This document shows positions 17,216-26,230 of a DNA stretch of 64,000 nucleotides, one piece after another (the stretch's first letter is position 1; each line of letters starts with the position of its first letter). Below the pieces are notes generated by a model. The model searched no databases, had not been told where the DNA came from, and saw nothing but the letters and a program-made list of their open reading frames with translations. Made by a program: the position numbers and the translations under genes. The stretch is from Hominimerdicola alba (lineage in GTDB: Bacteria; Bacillota; Clostridia; Oscillospirales; Ruminococcaceae): NCBI RefSeq assembly GCF_900112155.1, contig NZ_FOKQ01000012.1, forward strand, positions 44,555-108,554, written 5' to 3'.

Positions 17216-18709
17216 TTAGCCTATGCCGTCAAACATATTGTTCCATACCTGCTCGCCCTTGCTGTTGATAAGTGACCACTTATCGTCGGTGACCTTTACA
17301 ACAGCATAACCATCAGAGTAGAAAGAAGATGCGTACTTGTATTGGTTGGGGATCGCGACCTCACCCTTATAGTCAAGATAGCCGTACTTATCGTTCAACT
17401 CAAAAATCAGACGCTTTTTATCTTCGCCAAAGCTTATCCAGTCATACTGAGGTTCGCAGATGACCTTGCCCTTTTTGTTAATGATGCCGTATCTATCCTT
17501 ATCCTTTTTTTGGGAATAAACGGATACGATCGCAACGCCGTTTTGGAAAACGCTGGCGGAATCGTACTGAGGATTTACGGTATAGTTTCCCTTCTTGTCG
17601 ATGTAACCGTACTTACGGGAACCGTCAAGCCTTACAGCGACAGGAGCAATACCTTCCACAAAGTTCTCAGCGGAATCAAATTGGGGATTGATAATGTACT
17701 CGCCCTTCTTGTTGATGTAGCCGTACTTCATATTATAATCGCCGTCTTTAACACCGACTACTGCTATGCCGTCACAGAAAAGACTTGCATAATCGTACTG
17801 GGCTGAGATGACTTCTTTGCCCTTGCTGTTGATATAGCAATACTTGCCTGTTTCTGTCTTCAGGGGAATAGTCTTCCAGTCCTGTTTAACATCGGTATTG
17901 CCCCAGGTTTCGTTAAACAGCGGGCAAATGATATATTCATTATCAGGCTCATCGAATCTTGTTTCGCTTATCTTCTTACCCTTCTTATTGCAGAGAGACC
18001 AGTAATCTCCGCTTGTATCCTGGATAAGGAACATATTATATCCGATATAGACGATCTCATCTTCCTTATACTGGGGATTGATGATGTATTTGCCCTTCTT
18101 ATCAATGAAGCCTGCGTAATCGCCTACAACTACTTCTGCTATGCCATCCTTAAAGTTTGAAGCTTCTTCATACTGGAAATCTATAACTGTTTCGCCCTTT
18201 TCGTTTATGTAGCCGGAACGGTAGCCATCACTGACCATTGTGGTAACACAGGCAAGACCATCAGAAAAATTCTCGGCACTATCATACTGGGGACTTATAG
18301 CTATCTCGCCTTTTTTATTGAGGTAGCCGTAGTCACCATCTGAGCAGAACTTTACAAGACCATCTTTGAAAAGAGTATTATCGGATGAACCTCCTGAAGA
18401 AATCAAGGAAACTACACCTACGATAGCTCCCACCGCTGCAACTGCTGCACCTGCGATGATGCCTATCTTCTTGATCTGCTTTTTATCAAGTGGCTTTTTT
18501 ACAACTGCCGCTGCTGCGGGCTGACCAACAGGCTGCTGAGGGATAGGTGCCTGCTGCTGTATGGGAGCCTGCTGCTGTATAGGTGCCTGGGGTACAGGCT
18601 CTTGAGGGATCACAGGCTGAGCGTTGCTCGGAGCTGCCAGCTTAGTGCCGCAGTTTGGGCAAAAGCTGAGACCATCAGCTACCTGATTACCACAATTCGT
18701 ACAAAACAT
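17216..18709 (-). CDS. Zinc-ribbon, membrane-anchored WG-repeat protein
   Basis: A 497-residue protein with an N-terminal zinc ribbon (CTNCG...CPNCG, residues 3-21), a Pro/Gln-rich linker, one membrane helix (about 84-105) and a long extracytoplasmic domain of WG repeats. At least eight copies follow the pattern YGYINKKGEYIINPQFD-SAENFVEGIAPV. WG repeats build beta-propeller-like surfaces; in Firmicutes such proteins are often cell-surface or envelope-stress factors, but the ligand is unknown. AGGAGG lies before the ATG. It has an exact consensus promoter and a 14-bp palindrome at the transcription start, so expression is probably repressible. Confidence 0.85.
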   Translation of the reverse strand: MFCTNCGNQVADGLSFCPNCGTKLAAPSNAQPVIPQEPVPQAPIQQQAPIQQQAPIPQQPVGQPAAAAVVKKPLDKKQIKKIGIIAGAAVAAVGAIVGVVSLISSGGSSDNTLFKDGLVKFCSDGDYGYLNKKGEIAISPQYDSAENFSDGLACVTTMVSDGYRSGYINEKGETVIDFQYEEASNFKDGIAEVVVGDYAGFIDKKGKYIINPQYKEDEIVYIGYNMFLIQDTSGDYWSLCNKKGKKISETRFDEPDNEYIICPLFNETWGNTDVKQDWKTIPLKTETGKYCYINSKGKEVISAQYDYASLFCDGIAVVGVKDGDYNMKYGYINKKGEYIINPQFDSAENFVEGIAPVAVRLDGSRKYGYIDKKGNYTVNPQYDSASVFQNGVAIVSVYSQKKDKDRYGIINKKGKVICEPQYDWISFGEDKKRLIFELNDKYGYLDYKGEVAIPNQYKYASSFYSDGYAVVKVTDDKWSLINSKGEQVWNNMFDGIG

Positions 18710-18756
18710 AGTAAAGATCCTCCTGTCAGATGAACTTATTATTTACCAAAAAAATT

Positions 18757-18804
18757 TTATTGTGATAGATAAATACATAAGATTGTTCACATCTATCACA
18801 ATAA
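18757..18804. promoter_or_regulatory. 14-bp perfect inverted repeat at the WG-gene transcription start
   Basis: TTATTGTGATAGAT (18757-18770) and ATCTATCACAATAA (18791-18804) are exact inverted repeats with a 20-base spacer. The right arm begins about 10 bases downstream of the -10 element of the minus-strand promoter. It can act as a two-site repressor operator or as a hairpin at the 5' end of the mRNA. Confidence 0.75.
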
Positions 18805-18813
18805 TTCTACATT

Positions 18814-18842
18814 ATTATATCATATCCCACCTTATATGTCAA
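18814..18842 (-). promoter_or_regulatory. Promoter of the WG-repeat gene
   Basis: Minus strand: TTGACA (18842-18837), 17-base spacer, TATAAT (18819-18814). Exact consensus. Confidence 0.88.
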
Positions 18843-18986
18843 GAATTTTAAGTTAAGGAAGTAAATTAAGTAATAATAACAGCAAAATTGGCAAAAATCT
18901 TCCGTAATAAATGATCGGAATTATTGGAATTATATGTACACTCACCCTTTATGCAGTGATTATTCGCGTATTTGATTAATAATCTC

Positions 18987-19015
18987 TTTACTTTTGTGAA
19001 AAAGTATGCTATTAT
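18987..19015 (+). promoter_or_regulatory. Promoter of the CNNM/CBS gene
   Basis: TTTACT (18987-18992), 17-base spacer, TATTAT (19010-19015). Because the -10 covers an in-frame ATG at 19006, that ATG cannot be the translation start of the gene downstream. Confidence 0.65.
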
Positions 19016-19059
19016 ATAAAGGATACGAAGTAAAGACTGAAAGGATGATCGTTTCTTTT

Positions 19060-20298
19060 ATGGACATTGCTTTGATAGCCTTGCTGCTGATACTTTCGGC
19101 AGTGTGCTCGGCTACCGAGACCGCCTTTTCCTCATGTAACAGGATAAGGCTCAGAAAAATGGCTGACGGCGGCAGCAAGAGTGCGGCTAAGGCGCTGTAC
19201 ATCTGCGAGAACTTCGACAATGCGCTGACTGCCATACTCATCGGCAACAATGTTGTGAATATTGCTTCTTCGGCGCTGGCTACGGTGTTTTTCACCGAGA
19301 AGTTCGGTTCGGGCAGCGTTGGTATCGCGACAGCGGTAATGACGGTGCTGGTGCTTATCTTCGGTGAGATACTGCCTAAAAGTCTGGCTAAGGAGAATGC
19401 TGAGAACTTCTCGGTGCTGATGGCGGCTCCTCTGGCGGCTTTCATGTTCATCACTACACCGCTGATATGGCTGTTCACAGGTATAAAAAAGGGTGTCGTA
19501 AAACTGGTGGGCTCAAACAACGAAGCCCCCTCCGTTACCGAAGAAGAGCTTAAATACATCATCGAGGAGATTGAAGACGAGGGCGTGCTGGAAGAGCAGG
19601 AATCTGACCTTGTACGTTCTGCTCTGGATTTCGATGAGATAACCATAAGCAGTATATTTGTGCCGAGAGTCAGCATCGAGGCTGTGGAGCTTGGAGACGA
19701 TATCGAGGATATAAAGGAGCTTTTCTTTAAAACCAGATATTCCAGACTTCCTGTTTACGAAAAGGACATCGACCACATAATCGGCGTGATACATCAGGCG
19801 GATTTCTTTGAGATGTACGTTTCAAAGGGCAAAAAGGATATCGCTAAGATTCTTGGCGAACCTATTTACATCACCGAGAGCAAGAAGATATCCGAGACAC
19901 TGAAGCTGATGCAGAAAGAGAAAGTACATATGGCTGTAGTAGTCGATCAGTACGGCGGCACTGCGGGAATATGCACCCTTGAAGATATCATCGAGGAGCT
20001 GGTGGGTGAGATATACGACGAGAGCGATGAGGAGGACACTTCCTTTGTTAAGCTTTCGGATAATTCCTGCGAAGTATCGGCAGAGCTTTCCATATCGGAT
20101 TTTCTGGAGAGATGGGAGCTTGACGAGAATGCCATCGAAACGGAAAGACACTCCGTCGGCGGCTGGATAATGGAACTTCTGGACAGGATACCCGAAGAGG
20201 GCGAGAGGATATTCTCACCGCCATTTGAGATGGAGATACATATGCAGGACGAGCAGAAGATCGGTCGTGTAAAAATAACATTTACGGAGGAAAAATAA
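19060..20298 (+). CDS. CNNM/HlyC-CorC family membrane protein with CBS domains
   Basis: About 412 residues: an N-terminal CNNM (DUF21) membrane domain with four hydrophobic helices and the motif SATETAFSSCNRIRLRKMA, then a pair of CBS domains (about 205-325; motifs VPRVSIEAVEL, TRYSRLPVYE and VVDQYGGTAGICTLEDIIEE), then a CorC/HlyC C-terminal domain. Family members are linked to Mg2+ or cation efflux and were first called hemolysins. Start choice is uncertain: ATG at 19060 has AAAGGA 14 bases upstream, ATG at 19045 abuts it, and 19006 lies in the promoter. A small membrane-protein gene follows without a gap. Confidence 0.88.
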   Translation: MDIALIALLLILSAVCSATETAFSSCNRIRLRKMADGGSKSAAKALYICENFDNALTAILIGNNVVNIASSALATVFFTEKFGSGSVGIATAVMTVLVLIFGEILPKSLAKENAENFSVLMAAPLAAFMFITTPLIWLFTGIKKGVVKLVGSNNEAPSVTEEELKYIIEEIEDEGVLEEQESDLVRSALDFDEITISSIFVPRVSIEAVELGDDIEDIKELFFKTRYSRLPVYEKDIDHIIGVIHQADFFEMYVSKGKKDIAKILGEPIYITESKKISETLKLMQKEKVHMAVVVDQYGGTAGICTLEDIIEELVGEIYDESDEEDTSFVKLSDNSCEVSAELSISDFLERWELDENAIETERHSVGGWIMELLDRIPEEGERIFSPPFEMEIHMQDEQKIGRVKITFTEEK

Positions 20299-20796
20299 AT
20301 GCCTATCAAGATAAAACGCCCCGAGCTTAAACCTCGGGAAAAGAACTTTTGTGTAAGCACGCTGGTGTGCATGGTCATATCGGTTTTATTCACGGCAGAA
20401 CTGTTCACGATGATGAACAGGATATTAGATACGGGAAGCAAAGTGATGACCTGCGCAGTGTTTGCGGGATACTTGCTGTTTTTCGCCATGTGCATAGTTT
20501 GTCTGTGCAAGGGAGCTTCGGCTTACAAGTACGAGGACAGCATGGGTGCCTTAGGAAAAAGCCTGATATATTCGGTGCTTATAGTGATATGTCTGATAAA
20601 TCTGAGGTTCGCCCTTGCAATGGTATTCTATGTTTTCGGTAAGGGCAATATCGCAGACAATATCATGGACAAAGATCACCAGACTTTCATCACGGAACAG
20701 TACGTACCGTGGATGGCTATGTTTGTAGGACTTCTGCTTGCTGATGTTATGGGCATATACAGCGCCTGGAAGCTGATCAAATATCAGAAAAAATAA
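20299..20796 (+). CDS. Small polytopic membrane protein, unknown
   Basis: A 165-residue protein with a basic N terminus (KIKRPELKPREK) and four predicted membrane helices near residues 22-42, 52-72, 88-110 and 132-155. No family recognised. GGAGG lies 8 bases before the ATG, inside the end of the CNNM/CBS gene, so the two are co-transcribed and probably translationally coupled. A terminator follows. Confidence 0.75.
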   Translation: MPIKIKRPELKPREKNFCVSTLVCMVISVLFTAELFTMMNRILDTGSKVMTCAVFAGYLLFFAMCIVCLCKGASAYKYEDSMGALGKSLIYSVLIVICLINLRFALAMVFYVFGKGNIADNIMDKDHQTFITEQYVPWMAMFVGLLLADVMGIYSAWKLIKYQKK

Positions 20797-20805
20797 GATA
20801 TTCAT

Positions 20806-20838
20806 CCCCGCGGACGATGAAAAGTCTGTGGGGCTTTT
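20806..20838 (+). terminator. Terminator after the CNNM/CBS unit
   Basis: CCCCGCGGAC (20806-20815) pairs with GTCTGTGGGG (20824-20833), followed by CTTTT. Confidence 0.8.
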
Positions 20839-20941
20839 GATATAGGCAGATATGATTTGTAATGAATGTCAAATATTGTTCACAGTATAACATGGTTGTT
20901 GTTCAAAGAAATTAAAAATATTTTCAACAATAGCTATTCTC

Positions 20942-20970
20942 TTGACATTTGGCGGTATAAATGGTAAACT
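20942..20970 (+). promoter_or_regulatory. Promoter of the small lipoprotein gene
   Basis: TTGACA (20942-20947), 17-base spacer, TAAACT (20965-20970), about 50 bases before the start codon. Confidence 0.75.
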
Positions 20971-21021
20971 GCTAAAGTAAAGTGCAGATGATTCTGCGGT
21001 AAAACAAGGAGGTAAGAAAAA

Positions 21022-21354
21022 ATGAAAAAGTTTGTAGCAATTATCATGGTTGCAGTAATGTGCTGCTTTATGCTGACAAGCTGCGGCGACAGCAAGTATG
21101 TTGGCACATGGAAGTCTGAATCTGAAGAGGTTGGCATGACTATCACACTTGAAAAGGATCACACTGCAAAGATGGCATTCGGTGGCATAGAGTCAGGTGA
21201 GGAAGACAAGATCGAGTGGGAAGTTAAGGACAAGAAGATCATCCTCAAGGACGGTACAGGCGAAGACGACTCTACAATGGAATTCGACATCGTTGACAGC
21301 AAGACTATCGCGATGACTGAAAGCGGTCTGACCGTTAACTTCAAGAAGCAGTGA
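21022..21354 (+). CDS. Small lipoprotein with lipocalin-like beta domain
   Basis: A 110-residue lipoprotein: a signal peptide ending in the lipobox LTSC (Cys at about 21) and then a beta-rich domain (KYVGTWKSES, MTITLEKDHTAKMAF, KIIL) that resembles the calycin/lipocalin-like domains found in many Clostridia lipoproteins. Acidic and without catalytic motifs. GGAGG precedes the ATG. Monocistronic, with its own promoter and terminator. Confidence 0.8.
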   Translation: MKKFVAIIMVAVMCCFMLTSCGDSKYVGTWKSESEEVGMTITLEKDHTAKMAFGGIESGEEDKIEWEVKDKKIILKDGTGEDDSTMEFDIVDSKTIAMTESGLTVNFKKQ

Positions 21355-21373
21355 TCAGAGTTTTCTGAATATT

Positions 21374-21406
21374 AAAAGCCTTTCGTGTTTGACGAAAGGC
21401 TTTTTT
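21374..21406. terminator. Terminator shared by convergent genes
   Basis: AAAAGCCTTTCG pairs with CGAAAGGCTTTT (21374-21404), ending in a T-run at 21401-21406; the A-run on the left makes it usable from the minus strand too. It lies between the lipoprotein gene and the convergent transglutaminase gene. Confidence 0.88.
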
Positions 21407-21410
21407 GTTA

Positions 21411-22742
21411 TCACTTTGTTTTTATTGCCGCAAGACGGTTCCTTAAATTGCTGTAGCCCGAGAATGGTGCCATCAGCTTTTTATTCATTATATAATGGGA
21501 ATTATATGAATATGGAGCAGTTTCCTCATAGGTTGCGCATACGAAATACCAGTCGCCGTCGGTACCGTAGTTATAGGAATCCATGACGTAATCCGTGCCG
21601 TTTATAGTAACTTCGCACCAGAAATGCTGCCACTTGTTATCAAGGGAAGTTCCGCGCCAGCCTTGGATAACTCTTGCATCGTAACCCAGATATCTCATAA
21701 CTGCGCATATGGTAGAGTTATACTGTATGCACTGTCCTACCTTGTAGTTGAAGCAATTGTCAACATGGCTCCTATTCCATATCTCACTGTATGCGGGTCC
21801 GTGGTAGCCGTCAGCGTAAGAGATATTCTTGTTGAGCCACTGAACGGTGTAATCAAGAAACTCACCAACAGACATATCGGACTTATAGTGTGCATCAACA
21901 AAGCGCTTGATGGTCGCCATATCTTCATCGCTTATGGTGATGAGAGTCTTGGTTTCTTTTGAATCCTGACGGTTGCACTCGTAGTAGGTATTTTGGGAAG
22001 ATGTACGCTTTGCGCTGTCAAGCCTTTCTATAAGGTACTTGCTGCTTTTTCTGTAGGGAAAATCGGATTCCGTACTGATATCAGCGGTGGAGTAACTGCT
22101 GTAAACAAGAGTGCCATCAGCTGATTTTACAAAAGCTCTCACCCTGACGGTGTAAGTTGTTTCCTCTTTCAGACCTGTGATATCATAGGAAGTGGTGTTG
22201 GCTGAGTTTATCTTCTTTGAAGAACTCCATGAACCGCTGCTTTTCTTGTAGCTGACTTCATAGCCATTGCACTTGATCTTATTCCAGCTGAAAGAAATGC
22301 TGTTTGTATCAGCAAAAGTATTCGTGATCTTTGGTGCTGCAGGCTTGGTGCTAGCTGATATCTCACTGCTCCTGCCGCTCATGATACGCTTGCCTCCACT
22401 GGTTTTATACGCCACGATATAGTACTTATAAGATGTACCCGCTGTTACCTTTTTATCGGTATAGTTGGTCGCCGTGGAGCCGGCAACTCCCACCCTGACC
22501 CATGCGGGGGCAAGATCTGACCATCTGTAAATATAGTATCCCGTCGCCCCGCTGACCTTATCCCAGCTGATGGTTATAGATTTATCTGTGGAGGTATAGG
22601 TCATTTTGGCTGTAGGCGCCTTTGAAGAAGACGCACTGTATGAAGCGGACTGTACTGCTGCTGACACAGGAAGTACCGACAGACTGCTGCTGACGGTAAC
22701 TGCCGCCATAACAAGAGCTGCCGCTCTGATCTTAAAACTCAT
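21411..22742 (-). CDS. Secreted transglutaminase-like protein with fibronectin type III domains
   Basis: A 443-residue secreted protein: signal peptide (1-29), two Fn3-like domains (about 45-135 and 138-228; WDKVSGATGYYIYRW, LKEETTYTVRVRAFV) and a C-terminal transglutaminase/protease fold (about 260-430). The likely triad is Cys in VGQCIQYNSTICAVMRYLGY, His in WQHFWCEV and Asp in YVMDSYN. Such domains act as peptidases or cross-linkers of wall and surface proteins. It has a TTGACA/TATATT promoter and a shared terminator, with no operon partner. A second transglutaminase-like lipoprotein is at 38664-40043. Confidence 0.85.
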   Translation of the reverse strand: MSFKIRAAALVMAAVTVSSSLSVLPVSAAVQSASYSASSSKAPTAKMTYTSTDKSITISWDKVSGATGYYIYRWSDLAPAWVRVGVAGSTATNYTDKKVTAGTSYKYYIVAYKTSGGKRIMSGRSSEISASTKPAAPKITNTFADTNSISFSWNKIKCNGYEVSYKKSSGSWSSSKKINSANTTSYDITGLKEETTYTVRVRAFVKSADGTLVYSSYSTADISTESDFPYRKSSKYLIERLDSAKRTSSQNTYYECNRQDSKETKTLITISDEDMATIKRFVDAHYKSDMSVGEFLDYTVQWLNKNISYADGYHGPAYSEIWNRSHVDNCFNYKVGQCIQYNSTICAVMRYLGYDARVIQGWRGTSLDNKWQHFWCEVTINGTDYVMDSYNYGTDGDWYFVCATYEETAPYSYNSHYIMNKKLMAPFSGYSNLRNRLAAIKTK

Positions 22743-22794
22743 TATTTATCACTCCGTTTATATTTGATTGATATAGCACATAAATATAGTCTAT

Positions 22795-22823
22795 AATATA
22801 CAACTTTTTTACGAATTTGTCAA
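22795..22823 (-). promoter_or_regulatory. Promoter of the Fn3-transglutaminase gene
   Basis: Minus strand: TTGACA (22823-22818), 17-base spacer, TATATT (22800-22795). Confidence 0.75.
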
Positions 22824-23001
22824 GTGGCGCAAAACACAGGCATCCGTGATAAAAATGGCGGGAAAAGATCTTGTGAATATTTGTAAAATCGAACTGCAAA
22901 AAAATTCAAGCCAATGGGCTGTTAAGCGGATTCTTCGTGATGGGATATCGCATTTTTGCAGGAAAAAATCAGAAATATTTCAAGAAATGTCATTTTACCC
23001 C
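22824..23001. other. Intergenic stretch, nothing further recognised
   Basis: Between the divergent promoters at 22795 and 23030. No T-box (the TGGNACCGCG motif is absent), no coding frame with a ribosome site and no strong hairpin was seen. Confidence 0.5.
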
Positions 23002-23030
23002 TTGAAAAATCAGAGAAAGTGTATTATAAT
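23002..23030 (+). promoter_or_regulatory. Promoter of ilvE
   Basis: TTGAAA (23002-23007), 17-base spacer, TATAAT (23025-23030). The leader is only about 30 bases, too short for an attenuator. Confidence 0.8.
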
Positions 23031-23065
23031 AGTAACAGATCAATTTTTAAGAAAGAAGGATCACT

Positions 23066-24133
23066 ATGGAAATCAAAATCGAACTGACCAAAACTCCTAA
23101 GGCTAAGCCTACAGATGAGACTAAGCTTGGTTTCGGTCACATATTCACAGACCATATGTTCGTTATGAACTATGACGCCGGCGAGGGCTGGCACGATGCT
23201 CGTATCGTTCCCTTTGACAATATCTCACTTTCTCCTTCCGCAATGTGCCTGCACTACGGTCAGGAGATCTTTGAGGGTCTTAAGGCTTACAGAACTGCTG
23301 ACGGCAGCGTTCAGCTGTTCAGACCCGATGAGAACTACAAGAGAATGAACGTATCTGCTGAGAGAATGGTTATCCCTCAGATCGATGAGGAGTTCATGGT
23401 AGAAGCTACAAAGAAACTGGTAGAGATAGAGAAGGACTGGGTTCCTCACACCGATGGTGCTTCACTGTACATCAGACCTTTCATTTTCGCTACCGATCCT
23501 TATGTTGGTGTCAGACCCGCTGACCACTATCTGTTCATCATAATCCTCTCGCCCTCAGGCGCTTACTACTCCACAGGTCTGAACCCTGTTAAGATCTATG
23601 TTGAGCAGAAGTATGTAAGAGCGGTACGCGGCGGCACAGGTTTCGCAAAGACTGCTGCTAACTACGCTATCTCCCTGAAGGGTCAGGACGAGGCTCACAA
23701 TCAGGATTACGAGCAGGTTCTGTGGCTGGACGGTGTTGAGCAGAAGTACATCGAGGAAGTTGGTTCGATGAACATATTCTTCGTTATCGACGGCGAAGTT
23801 GTTACACCTCAGCTGACAGGTTCCGTACTCCCCGGCATCACCAGAAAGTCTGCACTTGAAGTATGCAAGAGCAAGGGTATCCCATGCAGCGAGAGACGCA
23901 TCACCATCGAGGAAGTTGCCAAGGCTTATGACGAGGGCAAGCTGGACGAGGTATTCGGCACAGGTACTGCTGCTGTTATCTCCCCTGTTGGCCACCTGAA
24001 GTGGGGCGACAAGGTAATGACTATCAACGATAACAAGATAGGCAAGATCTCCCAGATGCTGTATGATACCATGACAGGTATCCAGTGGGGCAAGATCCCC
24101 GATACTTTCGGCTGGACCGTTAAGATCGACTGA
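23066..24133 (+). CDS. ilvE: Branched-chain amino acid aminotransferase
   Basis: A PLP-dependent fold-type IV aminotransferase for the last step of Leu, Ile and Val synthesis. The 355-residue length and the sequence match the IlvE type II group: FGHIFTDHMFVMNYD near the start, QEIFEGLKAYR, the PLP lysine in GGTGFAKTAANYAIS (about 202) and EVFGTGTAAVISPVG at the cofactor-binding end. AAAGGA precedes the ATG. Monocistronic, with a promoter and a terminator. Codon use is strongly biased, as in highly expressed genes. Confidence 0.97.
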   Translation: MEIKIELTKTPKAKPTDETKLGFGHIFTDHMFVMNYDAGEGWHDARIVPFDNISLSPSAMCLHYGQEIFEGLKAYRTADGSVQLFRPDENYKRMNVSAERMVIPQIDEEFMVEATKKLVEIEKDWVPHTDGASLYIRPFIFATDPYVGVRPADHYLFIIILSPSGAYYSTGLNPVKIYVEQKYVRAVRGGTGFAKTAANYAISLKGQDEAHNQDYEQVLWLDGVEQKYIEEVGSMNIFFVIDGEVVTPQLTGSVLPGITRKSALEVCKSKGIPCSERRITIEEVAKAYDEGKLDEVFGTGTAAVISPVGHLKWGDKVMTINDNKIGKISQMLYDTMTGIQWGKIPDTFGWTVKID

Positions 24134-24142
24134 TAAATATCT

Positions 24143-24173
24143 GAGCGCTGCACGAGTGTGGAGCGCTCTTTTT
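24143..24173 (+). terminator. Terminator of ilvE
   Basis: GAGCGCT (24143-24149) pairs with AGCGCTC (24162-24168), followed by five T. Confidence 0.85.
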
Positions 24174-24223
24174 ATAATATGTATATTATCCTCAAAATAT
24201 GCTCATGACGGGGTGATGCACAG

Positions 24224-24733
24224 ATGAACACGATATGTTTTAAAGACTATGCTGACGAAGACTGTCTCCATATTCAAAACGGAAGCACTTCGATGTTAAT
24301 AAATATACTTTGCCTAAGCGGCGGACGGCTTGCCGAAACGGAAAGCCAGAAGCGCTTGATGGTTTTTCTGGCGGAGAAGAATCAAAGCGTTGTCGGGATA
24401 GGAACTGTGGGTTTTAATATAGTTGATATTCCCTGGGACAGGCGCAGTTTCCATGAGGACAAAGCATTTATGCTGAGGGTCATCGAGGGAGCGAAAAACA
24501 AGCTGGGTTGGGAGACTCTTGGGTATTCACCCAACGAGGAATATGCAGAAGAATTTCTGGGAGCATTCAAGAAACTGATATATCGCATGACCGCCGATGA
24601 TATCATCGATGCTTCGCTGGATGAATGGCTCTCGGAAGCCGATGAGAATGATCCCGTGAAGTGCGGTTTCCCGAAATGCGCGGTGCATGATACATATCTG
24701 AGCGTCCACGGTTGTCAGGTATGTACTGACTGA
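24224..24733 (+). CDS. Unknown small protein with possible C-terminal zinc site
   Basis: A 169-residue soluble protein of no recognised family. The central part is mixed alpha/beta (MVFLAEKNQSVVGIGTVGF). The last 25 residues hold C-x4-C, then His, then C-x2-C (CGFPKC ... HGCQVC), a spacing that could bind zinc. The ATG at 24224 has only a weak ribosome site (GGGGTGA). It lies between the ilvE terminator and a bidirectional terminator shared with mgtE. Confidence 0.6.
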   Translation: MNTICFKDYADEDCLHIQNGSTSMLINILCLSGGRLAETESQKRLMVFLAEKNQSVVGIGTVGFNIVDIPWDRRSFHEDKAFMLRVIEGAKNKLGWETLGYSPNEEYAEEFLGAFKKLIYRMTADDIIDASLDEWLSEADENDPVKCGFPKCAVHDTYLSVHGCQVCTD

Positions 24734-24742
24734 ATAAATATC

Positions 24743-24786
24743 AAAAAGCCGCGGCTTATCAACAGGTAAGCTGCGGCTTGGATTTT
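24743..24786. terminator. Bidirectional terminator between the unknown gene and mgtE
   Basis: AAGCCGCGGCTTA (24746-24758) pairs with TAAGCTGCGGCTT (24767-24779) with one mismatch. T-runs follow on the plus strand (24782-24786) and on the minus strand opposite the A-run at 24743-24747. Confidence 0.88.
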
Positions 24787-26153
24787 TATTTGATATCGAA
24801 TACTATAGTCGCGAGAATGAAGAACATAAGAGTTGAGCAGGTATCGACGATAGTTGTTATCAGCGGGGCTGCCATTATCGCGGGATCGAGTTTCAGCTTT
24901 TTGGCTGCCATGGGAAGCATGGCGGCTATCAGCTTTGAAAGAATGACCGTCAGCAGAATGGCGGCGCTTACGGTGAATGCAAGTTTATAACAGTTCACCG
25001 AGGTATCGTTATGGTATACAAGTATTATCCTGCCTGCGTTTACTATGGAAAGCAGTATGCCGCAGACTATGGCTATGCGGAATTCCTTGAATATGACTTT
25101 GAAGAAATCACGCATATCTATCTCACCCAGAGCCATACCTCTGATAACGAGGGTGGAGGTCTGGGAACCGCAGTTACCGCCTGTACCGCTGAGCATGGAA
25201 AGGAATGACACCAGCACGGGTACTGCCGCGAAGGCTTCCTGATAATGATTTACCACCGCGCCTGTAAGGGTTGCGGAAAGCATCAGCACCAGAAGCCACA
25301 TTATCCTGTTCTTTGCATGGGCGAAAACAGAGGTCTTGAAATAGGATTCCTCACTGGGGGCAACGGCTGCCATCTTTGAGAAGTCCTCAGTGGTCTCTTC
25401 TTCGATAACGTCCATAGCATCATCGTAGGTGATGATACCAACAAGGCGCATATCTTTATCCACAACGGGCATAGCGGCAAAGTCGTACTTAGCCATTTTT
25501 GAAGCCACAAGCTCTCGGTCTTCAAGGGTACTCACGGTGATGATGTTAGTCTCCATGATATCCTCTATCTTATCCTGCTCATCGGCTGTGATGAGGTCTA
25601 GGAGAGAAAGCACGCCTATCAGCACACGGCTCTCGGTAACATAAAGGGTATATACCGTTTCCTTTACAACGCCTACATGGCGTATCCATTCAAGAGCTTC
25701 CTTTACGGTATAATCCTTTTTCAGGTAGACATACTCGGTGGTCATTACCGAGCCTGCACTGTCCTTTGGGTATTTGAGTATCTGGTTTATCTGTTTCCTG
25801 GTCTCGGCATCTGCCGACTTGATTATCCTCGCCACAACATTGGCGGGCATTTCCTCGATGATGTCAACGGTATCATCGACATACAGGTCATCGACGACTT
25901 CCTGAAGCTCCTTATCCGAGAAAGCATTTATGAGCATCATCTGCATATCGCTGTCCATATAGGCAAAAACGTCGGCGGCGATATCTTTGTTTAAAAGCCT
26001 GAAAAGCACAGTAAGGTCGCGCTTGTCGGCTTCATGGTCATCGTGGAATCGCTGGAGCAGAGAAGCTACATCGGCTTCGTTCATCTCAATGAATATCCCG
26101 CGGATACTCTTGAAATCGCGGTCTGTCAGCAGCTGCAAAACTTTTTCATACAT
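24786..26153 (-). CDS. mgtE: Magnesium transporter MgtE
   Basis: A Mg2+ channel/transporter of 455 residues: N-terminal alpha-superhelix (about 1-125; DLYVDDTVDIIEEMPANVV), a CBS-domain pair (about 135-255; TAD...LVGIITYDDAMDVIEEE), a connecting helix and five membrane helices with the family motif GTGGNCGSQTSTLVIRGMALG (about 345-365; the Gly-rich and Asn segment lines the pore). GGAGGG precedes the ATG. It is expressed from a perfect promoter 240 bases upstream, through a structured leader with a short ORF, which strongly suggests control after transcription start, most simply by Mg2+. Confidence 0.96.
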   Translation of the reverse strand: MYEKVLQLLTDRDFKSIRGIFIEMNEADVASLLQRFHDDHEADKRDLTVLFRLLNKDIAADVFAYMDSDMQMMLINAFSDKELQEVVDDLYVDDTVDIIEEMPANVVARIIKSADAETRKQINQILKYPKDSAGSVMTTEYVYLKKDYTVKEALEWIRHVGVVKETVYTLYVTESRVLIGVLSLLDLITADEQDKIEDIMETNIITVSTLEDRELVASKMAKYDFAAMPVVDKDMRLVGIITYDDAMDVIEEETTEDFSKMAAVAPSEESYFKTSVFAHAKNRIMWLLVLMLSATLTGAVVNHYQEAFAAVPVLVSFLSMLSGTGGNCGSQTSTLVIRGMALGEIDMRDFFKVIFKEFRIAIVCGILLSIVNAGRIILVYHNDTSVNCYKLAFTVSAAILLTVILSKLIAAMLPMAAKKLKLDPAIMAAPLITTIVDTCSTLMFFILATIVFDIK

Positions 26154-26230
26154 ATCTATCCCTCCAAAATGTCAAGGGCTACCATGCACGAATCATGCTT
26201 ATTATAGTAATAATAGTTTATCATTTACTA

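Noticed and set aside
18960..19676. Ser/Thr-rich minus-strand ORF opposite the CNNM/CBS gene
   Set aside because: Composition is that of an antisense frame; the plus-strand gene has clear family motifs.
22743..23065. T-box leader before ilvE
   Set aside because: No TGGNACCGCG-type T-box sequence, and the promoter at 23002-23030 leaves only about 30 bases of leader.
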